From Acetobacteraceae bacterium (lineage in GTDB: Bacteria; Pseudomonadota; Alphaproteobacteria; Acetobacterales; Acetobacteraceae): a DNA stretch of 64,000 nt. This document shows positions 29,926 to 37,786 of this stretch, in pieces. A model generated the notes under the pieces. The model saw only the letters and a program-made list of their open reading frames with translations. It was not told where the DNA came from and did not search any database. The number at the start of each line of letters is the position of its first letter. The first letter of the stretch is position 1. The DNA lies in NCBI GenBank assembly GCA_009693865.1, contig SHWL01000003.1, positions 20,657 through 84,656 of the forward strand. Reading direction: 5' to 3'. The translations under genes and the position numbers were made by a program.

Positions 29926-30050
29926 CGTCATGGCCCGGCCCCCGCCTTCGCAGGGGCAGGCTTCGTCCGGGCCACCGGTCGCGGCACTGTGCTGGAACGG
30001 GTGGCCCGGACGAAGCCTGCCCCTGCGAAGGCGGGGGCCGGGCCATGACG
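29926..30050. repeat. Dispersed inverted-repeat element E1 (51-bp perfect arms, 23-nt spacer)
   Basis: Arms 29926-29976 and 30000-30050 are exact reverse complements. Confidence 0.92.
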
Positions 30051-30105
30051 ACGGGGGAGGACGGGTCAAGAGTCCGAGTTGAAGCGCGCTGGTATTACTC
30101 CCTCT

Positions 30106-31413
30106 TCATTTGATCACGCCGGCGCGCCGGAGGCTGCGTTGCCAATCGCGGGCGACGTCGTCCAGCGCCGCCTTTGGCGGCTTCTGTCCGAGCAATGCTT
30201 CGGACAGTCCGGTACGCAGCGACAGGTCGAGCGCGTCGAACGCCGGGTGCGCGGGCGTGGGGATGCCGGTCTCGATCGCCTCGGCGGCCACCGGCGGCCA
30301 GCCCAGTTTCGCCACCATCGCGGGATCCCGCAACACCGAGCCGCGTGGTGGTGCGTTGCCTCGTTCCGCGGCGCGAAGTTGCCATTCCTTGCCGCACGCC
30401 ATGCGGATGAATTCCAGCGCCCAATCGGCGTTCTTGGAATATTTCGGTACCGACAGGAAATGGCCGTCGACCCAGGTCCGGCTTTGTGCCTTGGCCGTGT
30501 GTCCGGGCACGGTAGACCAGGCCCAGAGACCGCCCGTCTTGGACAATTTCGGGTCGTTGATCAGCGTGCCGTACGGCGCGAAGGTCTGCGTCATCGCGTA
30601 ACGATCCTTCTGGCCGCCCGCGATGATTTCATCGAACTCCCAGGTCGAGGCCTCCGGCGGCACGACTTTATGTTTCAGTACCAGATCGACGTAGAATTGT
30701 AGCGCGGTCACCGCCTTCTCATCGTTGATGAAGATCTCGCCGGTCTTGAAATCGACCATTCGCCCGCCAGCGGAGAACAACCAGGAGGCGAAACTGGAAT
30801 AACTTCCCGGGCCTTGCCGGCCCATCAGGCCAAACCCGTAACGATCGGGCGGCGCGTTCACCGCCAGAACCGCCTTCTCGAACTCCGCGAAGGTCTCCGG
30901 CGCCTTGGCGATACCGGCCTTTTCCAGTAACGCCTTTTGATAGTGCATGATGCCCGTGGTGATCCGGTACGGGATGCCGATCAGCTTGCCGTCGTAACTC
31001 GCCGCTTGTTTGCTGCCGCCGAGGAAATCCGCCCAGTCGAACGACGGGTCGCGGGCCACGATTTTGGCGACCAGCGGCTCGTGATCCGGCAAGTGCGGCG
31101 CCATATAGCCGGCCATCCCTACTGACCACTGAGCGATGTCGATGCCGGTCGATCCGGCGCCGAGTTCGGCTTTCAAACGCGCCCGCCAGGCATCCACCGC
31201 GAGCAAGGTGAACTCGATCTTGATGCCGGTTGCCTTCTCGAAAGCGGGCCCAACTTCTTCGACCAGGGTCTTCTTCCAGCCCCCCTGATTCTCACCGACA
31301 TAGACCAGCTTGTCAGGTTTGTTTTGTGCTCGCGTTGTCCGTGGCGAGGCCGCGAGTACGCCTCCGGCCGCCGCCGAGCCTTGCAACAAGCGCCGTCTGT
31401 TCAACGCGGTCAT
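30106..31413 (-). CDS. Sugar-type ABC transporter substrate-binding protein
   Basis: Tat-like N-terminus 'NRRRLLQGSAAAGGVLAASPRTTRAQ', 'GPAFEKATGIKIEFT', 'ALEFIRMACGKEWQ'. Confidence 0.9.
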   Translation of the reverse strand: MTALNRRRLLQGSAAAGGVLAASPRTTRAQNKPDKLVYVGENQGGWKKTLVEEVGPAFEKATGIKIEFTLLAVDAWRARLKAELGAGSTGIDIAQWSVGMAGYMAPHLPDHEPLVAKIVARDPSFDWADFLGGSKQAASYDGKLIGIPYRITTGIMHYQKALLEKAGIAKAPETFAEFEKAVLAVNAPPDRYGFGLMGRQGPGSYSSFASWLFSAGGRMVDFKTGEIFINDEKAVTALQFYVDLVLKHKVVPPEASTWEFDEIIAGGQKDRYAMTQTFAPYGTLINDPKLSKTGGLWAWSTVPGHTAKAQSRTWVDGHFLSVPKYSKNADWALEFIRMACGKEWQLRAAERGNAPPRGSVLRDPAMVAKLGWPPVAAEAIETGIPTPAHPAFDALDLSLRTGLSEALLGQKPPKAALDDVARDWQRSLRRAGVIK

Positions 31414-31502
31414 GATGTTTCCCCTGTTTCCTGTTTCTTGAACGGCACGTCCAGGTCAAAGTGTTTTCCGATCTGTTCGGGCCGGGCCGGTATTCTCCAA
31501 AT

Positions 31503-31581
31503 CGTCATGGCCCGGCTCGTCCGGGCCACCCGTAGCGGCACTGTGCTGGAGCAGGTGGCCCGGACAGGCCGGGCCATGACG
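31503..31581. repeat. Dispersed inverted-repeat element E2
   Basis: CGTCATGGCCCGGCTCGTCCGGGCCACC / GGTGGCCCGGACAGGCCGGGCCATGACG with 23-nt spacer. Confidence 0.88.
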
Positions 31582-31672
31582 AGGAAGGGCTGACCTGACA
31601 CAACCAGATCGGAAACGGCTCCGGCCGAAGGGAGCGGCATCTGGCGCTCAATGTCATTCCAGGCTCTCCTCA

Positions 31673-32524
31673 TCACCCCTTGACCGCGCCGGACGACAAC
31701 CCAGCGACGAGATGCTTCTGGGCCGCGAACGAGAACAGGATCACCGGCAAAATGACCAGCATGCCGGACGCGGTCAGGCCACCCCAATCGACGCCCGAAT
31801 CGCCCGCGTTGAACGCTGTCATCAGCACCGGCAGAGTTTGCGTGGCGTTGTTGGTCAAAACGGCGGCGAACAGAAAATCGTTCCATGCCAATTGCAGGCA
31901 CAGGATGCTCGCGGCGACCAGACCGGGCCGGGTCAATGGCAGAACGATGTGCAGGAACGCGGTATAGCGGCTGGCGCCGTCGATCCAGGCGCTTTCCTCC
32001 AACTCGACCGGCAGGTCCTCAAAGAAACCGCGCATGATCCACACGACCAGAGGCAGGCTGAACGTGGTGTAGGCGAGCACGACGCTGAGCCGCGTTGTGG
32101 AAAGGCCGAGCTTGCTGAACAGCACGTACATCGGCACCAGCACCGCGATCGGTGGCAGCATGCGCATGACCAGCAGCGCGAAGAACAGAAACGACCGTCC
32201 GGTGAAGGGGAAGCGGGCGAACGCATAAGCGGCGGGTACTCCGACGCACAACGACAGTATAACCGCGCTGGCCGAAACGATCAGCGTGTTGATGAAAGCT
32301 TGCAGGAAATCCGCGCGCGTCAACACATCGGCATAGTTCTCCAATGTCGGCCACCACAGATAAAGCGGCGGATTCGCAAACACCTGAAGTCTTGTTTTCA
32401 GCGACAGACCGAGCACCCAGAGCAGCGGGAACAGGAAGGCGAACGTCAAACCGGCCAGCACCACATAAACCAGTGCCCCCTCCAACCGCCGCGCCCGGGG
32501 CGACCCAACGACCTGTGCCATCAA
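31673..32524 (-). CDS. Carbohydrate ABC transporter permease (MalG-like)
   Basis: 'ARFPFTGRSFLFFALLVMRMLPPIAVLVPMY', 'EESAWIDGASRYTAFLHIVLPLTRPG' EAA motif. Confidence 0.93.
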   Translation of the reverse strand: MMAQVVGSPRARRLEGALVYVVLAGLTFAFLFPLLWVLGLSLKTRLQVFANPPLYLWWPTLENYADVLTRADFLQAFINTLIVSASAVILSLCVGVPAAYAFARFPFTGRSFLFFALLVMRMLPPIAVLVPMYVLFSKLGLSTTRLSVVLAYTTFSLPLVVWIMRGFFEDLPVELEESAWIDGASRYTAFLHIVLPLTRPGLVAASILCLQLAWNDFLFAAVLTNNATQTLPVLMTAFNAGDSGVDWGGLTASGMLVILPVILFSFAAQKHLVAGLSSGAVKG

Positions 32525-33465
32525 TTCGCGTCCCGGCGGCGGATTGCCGCGATGAAAACCAGACAGATCAGCATCGACATCAACAGCATCAACCAGGAGG
32601 CCGCGGCGCCCAGGCTGAAGTCGAACCGGACGAACGACATCAGATAGGTGAACATCGATAGTACCATGGTGGAGTTGGCCGGCCCTCCCCCGGTCATCGC
32701 ATAAATGTTGTCGAACGCGCGGAACTCAAAAATCGTGCGTAACAGCAGAGCGACGAGAAGATACGGCCGCAGCAGGGGAAGCGTGACATGCCAGAATGCC
32801 TGCCGCCGGCTGGCGCCATCGATCGAGGCTGCCTCCATCGGCTCGGTCGGCAGCGAGCGCAGTCCGGCCAGCAGGATCAGCATGACATAAGGCGTGCTCT
32901 GCCAGACGCCGACCACCCAGATCGCGGCGAGCGCGGTGTCCGGCCGGCCAAGCCAGACTATCTGCTGGCCGATCCAATGGTTGAACACGCCGTGGCTGGG
33001 ATCGAGCAGCAACTTCCAGCACAAAGCGCCAACGATCGGCGTGATCATCATCGGAATGATCAGCGCGGTGCGGAAAACGCGGATATACGGCAGGTCCATG
33101 TTCAACAGCAGCGCGATCCCGAGGCCGAACGCCATCTCGGCGGTCACCGCGGCCGCGGTGTAGGCGAAGGTGATTCCAAGGGCGCCGGTGAAGACCCGGT
33201 CGGTCAGCAGGTCCTCGTAATTGGCAAGTCCGACGAAGCGGCCGCTGAACAGCGCCTCGTGCAGATCCCAGCCGGTAAAGCTGAGGTAGAACGAGAACGC
33301 CAACGGCATGCCGAAGACGCCCAACATCACCAGGAAGGTCGGGAAGACCGCGATGCGGGTGAAATAACGGTCGAGCGAAACGCCCCCCAATCGCCACCCG
33401 AGGCGCGCTGGCGAGGTGACCACCGGTGCCGGTTGGGCGATTTGGCCGAAGCGGGTTCCTCCCAT
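32521..33465 (-). CDS. Sugar ABC transporter permease (MalF/UgpA-like)
   Basis: 'EPMEAASIDGASRRQAFWHVTLPLLRPYL' EAA motif. Confidence 0.93.
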   Translation of the reverse strand: MGGTRFGQIAQPAPVVTSPARLGWRLGGVSLDRYFTRIAVFPTFLVMLGVFGMPLAFSFYLSFTGWDLHEALFSGRFVGLANYEDLLTDRVFTGALGITFAYTAAAVTAEMAFGLGIALLLNMDLPYIRVFRTALIIPMMITPIVGALCWKLLLDPSHGVFNHWIGQQIVWLGRPDTALAAIWVVGVWQSTPYVMLILLAGLRSLPTEPMEAASIDGASRRQAFWHVTLPLLRPYLLVALLLRTIFEFRAFDNIYAMTGGGPANSTMVLSMFTYLMSFVRFDFSLGAAASWLMLLMSMLICLVFIAAIRRRDAN

Positions 33466-33550
33466 GCGTTCTCCTGATCAGGCCGCGTATTTGGTTGGTT
33501 TAGCCCGGTTCGGACGGCCTGGCGATGGTCCGCCCCCAGGCCCAATCGCT

Positions 33551-33709
33551 TGAACGGGGATAGCGTCAGGGCGCTGCCCTGAAACCCGCCAAAGGGCGTT
33601 GCCCTCTGGACTCCCACCAGGGACACGGTCCCTGGACCGCGATTTATGGTTCCAAGGGCCACTGCCCTTGGCGGGGTTTGGGGCAGAGCCCCGACGCTAT
33701 CCCCGTTCA
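33551..33709. repeat. Multi-hairpin palindromic element closed by a perfect 17-bp inverted repeat
   Basis: TGAACGGGGATAGCGTC (33551-33567) / GACGCTATCCCCGTTCA (33693-33709) enclosing five small hairpins. Confidence 0.88.
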
Positions 33710-33725
33710 GGCGCGTGTCTCGCGA

Positions 33726-34700
33726 TCACTCCGCCGCCATCGTCCGCAGTTCTTCGGCCGCCGACAGAACCGGCCGGCCCTCAATGGACCTGGAGGATTT
33801 GCCATCGACGCCGACCAGCGGTTCGCCCACCAATGTGATCCGATACAGTTGACGATCGAAGTCGGATTGGAAGATGTCCCTTGGCGCCAAATGCGCGGTC
33901 GAGCGATTGTCCCACATCGCGATGTCGCCCGGGTTCCATTTGAATCGCACCGTGTATTCCGGGCGAACCACATGCTCCCACAGGAGTTCAAGGATTTTGG
34001 CGCTTTCGCGTGGGGTCATTCCGACCACGGATTTGAGGAAGGAGGGGCTGGCGAAAAGCACGCGTTCTCCGGTCTCGGCATGGATGGTCACGAGCGGGTG
34101 CTCGCTCTTCAACGCGCGGCGTTCGACATGCTCATTGTATGCGCCTCCCGCCTTGCCATCGCCGCGCGGCTCGAACGCGTGAATGCCACGCAGCCCATCG
34201 ACGAACCCGCGCATCGTTTCCGATAAGCCGGCATAGGCGGCGGCGAGGTTGGTCCAGAACGTATCGCCGCCATAAGGCGGGATTGTCACGCCCCGTAGAA
34301 TGGAGGCACAGGGCGGATTGACGGCGGCGGTCACATCCGTGTGCCAGCCGAACCAGGGGGTCACCATCATCGCGTCGTATTTCTCGTTGGCAGCCCGGTT
34401 CTTGGCGACCGAGTAGATCTCGGGATATCCCTCGATGTGGCCGAACACCGCATGGCCGATCGTCGGCTCCCCGAACTGCCGCGCCATCGCCACATGCTGG
34501 GCGTGATCGAGCTCCTGGTTCCGGAAGAATATGACCTTCCACTTCAGGAAGGCCTCGCGCACCGCCTTCAATTGACTGTCCGGCAAGGGCCGCGAGAGGT
34601 CGACGCCGCGGATCTCCGCGCCAATGTGCAGAGTGAGCGGAACGACCTCGATGGTGCCATTTGTTCCGGCACCAGCAGTCTGTTGAAGCGGCGAGACCAT
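33726..34700 (-). CDS. TauD/TfdA-family 2-oxoglutarate-dependent dioxygenase
   Basis: 'GWHTDVTAAVNPPCASILRGVTIPPYGGDTFWTN', 'MWDNRSTAHLAPRD'; start at MVSPLQQ with GGAGG upstream. Confidence 0.92.
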   Translation of the reverse strand: MVSPLQQTAGAGTNGTIEVVPLTLHIGAEIRGVDLSRPLPDSQLKAVREAFLKWKVIFFRNQELDHAQHVAMARQFGEPTIGHAVFGHIEGYPEIYSVAKNRAANEKYDAMMVTPWFGWHTDVTAAVNPPCASILRGVTIPPYGGDTFWTNLAAAYAGLSETMRGFVDGLRGIHAFEPRGDGKAGGAYNEHVERRALKSEHPLVTIHAETGERVLFASPSFLKSVVGMTPRESAKILELLWEHVVRPEYTVRFKWNPGDIAMWDNRSTAHLAPRDIFQSDFDRQLYRITLVGEPLVGVDGKSSRSIEGRPVLSAAEELRTMAAE

Positions 34701-34817
34701 TTTGTTTCCATCCTCCGTTTTCATGACCCGGACACACCGCGCGGCGGCTGTCAATGTCGTCTGGCCGAGCCGCGCGGAAAATACCGGTCTCGCGATACTG
34801 GTAAACGCGATACCGCC

Positions 34818-36419
34818 TCAGCCGGCGACGACCTGGAACCGATGATCGTCATCCGCCGCCATGTCCGAGACCAGCGCGATTTCCCAGGCGAGGTATTCCC
34901 GCATCGCCGCTTCCCGGTTCTGGCCGCGTTCCCGCGCTGACAGGGCCACATCGTTGGCCTCGCTGGCCATGTGCCCCGCCCCCGTTTCAAGGGGCAATCC
35001 TGCCGCAACCCAGCCACGCGTTCCGCCAGACAGGACCATGACCGGGACCGATACGAGGGCCGCCAGTTCGGGTGCCGCCAGTCGGGCCAAGGCACCGTCG
35101 CGCGACGTCAGCACAATGCCGCCACTCGCGGGCACATGTGTCACGGCCTTCGCCAGATCCGCGCGGATCGCGAACCATGCGCCGGGAATGTGGCCCTGGA
35201 TGTAGCGGCGGCTGAAATCGAGATCGATGACCGAAACTGTGCCGGCGTCCAAACGGTGCCGCAACGCCGCGGCGTCGATGGCCTGTGTCGCGGCGGAATC
35301 GAGACCAGGCACAAATGAATCGTGGCGGCCGGTAACCCAATCACCGTCGGCCGGGCCCGCGATCAACACAGCGACCTCCCACCCCATCTGCTTCAACCAG
35401 GACGCGGTCATCGTCGCGCGCACGCCGTTGTCATCGACAAGCACGATCCGCCCACCCCAGGTCGCCGCGTGCGCGTCGGTTTCCTGCACCAACTGCCCAC
35501 CCGGAACCGAACGAGCCCAGAGCAAATGGCCGGCCTCGTATTCCTCGGGCGTGCGAACGTCGATGACGTAGAGGCTGCGCTCCGCCGATTCAGCGCGCCA
35601 TCGCGCCAGGGTCGCCCGATCGATGCGAACGATGCCGCATTTGGCCGCCACGCGCGCCGCCGCCTCACGCGCCGCCGCCAGCCCGTTGACAGAAACTTCC
35701 GGAGGCCGCCGCGCCGCCCCGTTGACAACACCGAGCCCAGAAAGATGCCAGGCCATGGTGCCGTCTTTCAACGACACGATCTTGTTGCGGAAACCGGCGC
35801 TGATCAGCGCCTGCGCCCCTATGATGCTACGGGTACGGCCACCGCAATTGACGATCACCGTAGTCTCGGGCGAGGGCGTCAGATCGGCGAAGCGATAGAC
35901 CAGTTCGGCGCCGGGTACGCTGATCGCGGTCGGGATGCTGTTGTTGTGGTACTCCTCGTAGGAGCGGCTGTCGTAGATCGCGATATCGGCGCCGCTGCCG
36001 ATCAACGCCTGGAGGTCCGGCGCGGAGATCCACGGCGTCCCCGCCTCGTGTTCGACCACCTCCGCGAAGGCCTTACTCGGCACATGCACGCCGCTGTAAA
36101 CACGGTGTCCGGCGGCTTCCCAGGCGGCGACCCCGCCGTCCAGCACCGCGACATCCTGGTAGCCAAGCGCGATCGTTTTCTGGGCCGCGCTGAGCGCCAG
36201 GCCTTCGCCGTCGTCGCACCAGACAACGCGCGCGCCTCGCCGCGGCACGAGATTGTCCACGAGCAATTCCAGTTGGCTCAGCGGCAGGCATGACGTCATC
36301 AGCAGATGCCGCCGCCCAAAGATCCCCTCCTCACGCGCGTCCAAGAGTGCGATCTCGCCGCCGTCGTGCAGTTGGGCCTTCAATTGCCGCGCATCGACGC
36401 GCTTTATTCCGTCGCTCAT
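34818..36419 (-). CDS. Multi-rhodanese-domain sulfurtransferase-like protein
   Basis: Four rhodanese-like segments ('IALLDAREEGIFGRRHL', 'IAIYDSRSYEEYHN..NCGGRTRS', 'YVIDVRTPEEYEAGHL', 'VIDLDFSRRYIQGHIPGA'). Confidence 0.88.
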   Translation of the reverse strand: MSDGIKRVDARQLKAQLHDGGEIALLDAREEGIFGRRHLLMTSCLPLSQLELLVDNLVPRRGARVVWCDDGEGLALSAAQKTIALGYQDVAVLDGGVAAWEAAGHRVYSGVHVPSKAFAEVVEHEAGTPWISAPDLQALIGSGADIAIYDSRSYEEYHNNSIPTAISVPGAELVYRFADLTPSPETTVIVNCGGRTRSIIGAQALISAGFRNKIVSLKDGTMAWHLSGLGVVNGAARRPPEVSVNGLAAAREAAARVAAKCGIVRIDRATLARWRAESAERSLYVIDVRTPEEYEAGHLLWARSVPGGQLVQETDAHAATWGGRIVLVDDNGVRATMTASWLKQMGWEVAVLIAGPADGDWVTGRHDSFVPGLDSAATQAIDAAALRHRLDAGTVSVIDLDFSRRYIQGHIPGAWFAIRADLAKAVTHVPASGGIVLTSRDGALARLAAPELAALVSVPVMVLSGGTRGWVAAGLPLETGAGHMASEANDVALSARERGQNREAAMREYLAWEIALVSDMAADDDHRFQVVAG

Positions 36420-36517
36420 CTGAGTCTCCCTCGGTCCTGTCGCCGTGTCATTCCGCGAACCATACCGCCGCGGCAGTTCTCATTTTGGCCGCCGGTGTCG
36501 CCGCCCTATCGTCCTGC

Positions 36518-36583
36518 TTCATCGTCATCCTCCGGCTGGTTCATCGTCATCCTCCGGCTGCTTCATCGTCATCCTCCGGCTTG
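36518..36583. repeat. Tandem repeat 3 x 22 bp (TTCATCGTCATCCTCCGGCTgg/gc/tg)
   Basis: Three consecutive near-identical copies. Confidence 0.92.
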
Positions 36584-36680
36584 ACCGGAGGACCCGAAGC
36601 GGTACCACGCATCGCATTTCGGCGGGTTCATACGCGGATTTGTGCCGCGACCGGTCCTCCGGTCAAGCCGGAGGATGACG
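36567..36680. repeat. Perfect 28-bp inverted repeat with 58-bp spacer
   Basis: CGTCATCCTCCGGCTTGACCGGAGGACC (36567-36594) / GGTCCTCCGGTCAAGCCGGAGGATGACG (36653-36680). Confidence 0.92.
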
Positions 36681-36684
36681 AACT

Positions 36685-36830
36685 GGAAGGCATCGCTGCC
36701 AAAGAAATGGAAGGAGTCGCTGCCAAAAAGGAAGGCGCGGCGCCCAAACGAGGGAGTCGCCGTGGTCAAAACGAGGGAGTCGCCGTGGTCGAAATCAGGG
36801 AGTCGACGCCGCCAAAAACAGAACTGCCCG
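36685..36830. repeat. Degenerate minisatellite, about six units of 21-24 bp
   Basis: Units like GGAAGGAGTCGCTGCCAAAAA / GGGAGTCGCCGTGGTCAAAACGA / GGGAGTCGCCGTGGTCGAAATCA. Confidence 0.75.
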
Positions 36831-36892
36831 CCGCCGGGAGGGACTCGGCGCAAAGGTGATAACCTCCGCGGTAATCGCTCTCGGCCGTCCGA

Positions 36893-36950
36893 TCCTTGTG
36901 ATCGTCACCGAGGCCGCCCGCTCCTTATGATCGTCACCGAGGCCGCCCGC
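36893..36950. repeat. Tandem duplication 2 x 29 bp (TCCTTrTGATCGTCACCGAGGCCGCCCGC)
   Basis: Copies at 36893-36921 and 36922-36950 differ by one base. Confidence 0.92.
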
Positions 36951-36982
36951 GCCGGCCGGCAAAACCAACGGAGGAAACAAAC

Positions 36983-37369
36983 ATGTCACCCGATCTGAAA
37001 TTCCTGGTCTGGGCTTCTGCTCTGACCCTCGCCCAATGCGTCCTCGCCGTGCTCTTCGCCATGCTTCAGGTCGGCCTTCCGGCGCTCGCGGGTAACCGGG
37101 ACGACATCCCGCCCATGGAAGGCATGGCCGATCGGGCCGCGCGAGCCCATCGCAACATGCTGGAAAGCCTCGTGCTGTTCGCGGCTTTGGTTCTGGTGGC
37201 CCAGGTGGCGGGAAAGGCGAACGCGGCGACCGCGATGGGAGCGTCGGTGTTCTTCTGGGCCCGCATCGTTTACGTCCCGGTCTATCTGCTCGGCATTCCC
37301 TGGGCGCGGACCGGCGTGTGGGGAGTCTCCATCATCGGGCTGGTGATGATCTTCCTGCAGTTGGTTTAA
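36983..37369 (+). CDS. MAPEG-family membrane protein
   Basis: 128 aa, 'RAARAHRNMLESLVLFAALVLVAQVAG'. Confidence 0.88.
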   Translation: MSPDLKFLVWASALTLAQCVLAVLFAMLQVGLPALAGNRDDIPPMEGMADRAARAHRNMLESLVLFAALVLVAQVAGKANAATAMGASVFFWARIVYVPVYLLGIPWARTGVWGVSIIGLVMIFLQLV

Positions 37370-37531
37370 TCGCGTCCGTACTGGGCGGAGCCGCGAAAAA
37401 ACGCTTGCCGCGGTCCGTTAAGGTGTTATGGGTACGCCCTCGCCGGGCAACCGGCCGGAACCCATTCGCGCGCGCCCTGACGCCGACCCATTCGGCGGGG
37501 CGCGCGGATCACAGACAGGAGATGGCTCCAG

Positions 37532-37735
37532 GTGCAAGTCCTCGTTCGCGATAACAATGTCGATCAGGCGCTCAAAGCGCTGAAAAAGAAGATGCAACGA
37601 GAAGGCATTTTTCGCGAAATGAAGCTCCGGCGGCACTACGAAAAGCCATCCGAGCGCCGCGCCCGGGAAGCCGCCGAAGCCGTCCGCCGTGCCCGCAAGC
37701 TGGAGCGCAAGCGGCTGGAACGCGAAGGCTTCTGA
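37532..37735 (+). CDS. rpsU: 30S ribosomal protein S21
   Basis: '[60 protein letters not shown]'. Confidence 0.96.
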   Translation: MQVLVRDNNVDQALKALKKKMQREGIFREMKLRRHYEKPSERRAREAAEAVRRARKLERKRLEREGF

Positions 37736-37749
37736 TCTCGCCAATTCAG

Positions 37750-37786
37750 AAAGGGCGGCTCACCCCCGGGTGAGCCGCCCTTTTTC
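37750..37786 (+). terminator. Intrinsic terminator after rpsU (shared convergent hairpin)
   Basis: AAGGGCGGCTCACcccCGGGTGAGCCGCCCTTTTT. Confidence 0.93.

Noticed and set aside
36290-36859. 189-aa ORF across the repeat patchwork
   Set aside because: Mostly translation of inverted and tandem repeats whose units are not consistently multiples of three; no RBS or domain support
36500-36955. Possible CRISPR-like array
   Set aside because: Repeats are directly adjacent with no spacers, unit lengths vary (22, about 22 degenerate, 29), and no cas genes are nearby; better described as tandem repeats plus inverted repeat
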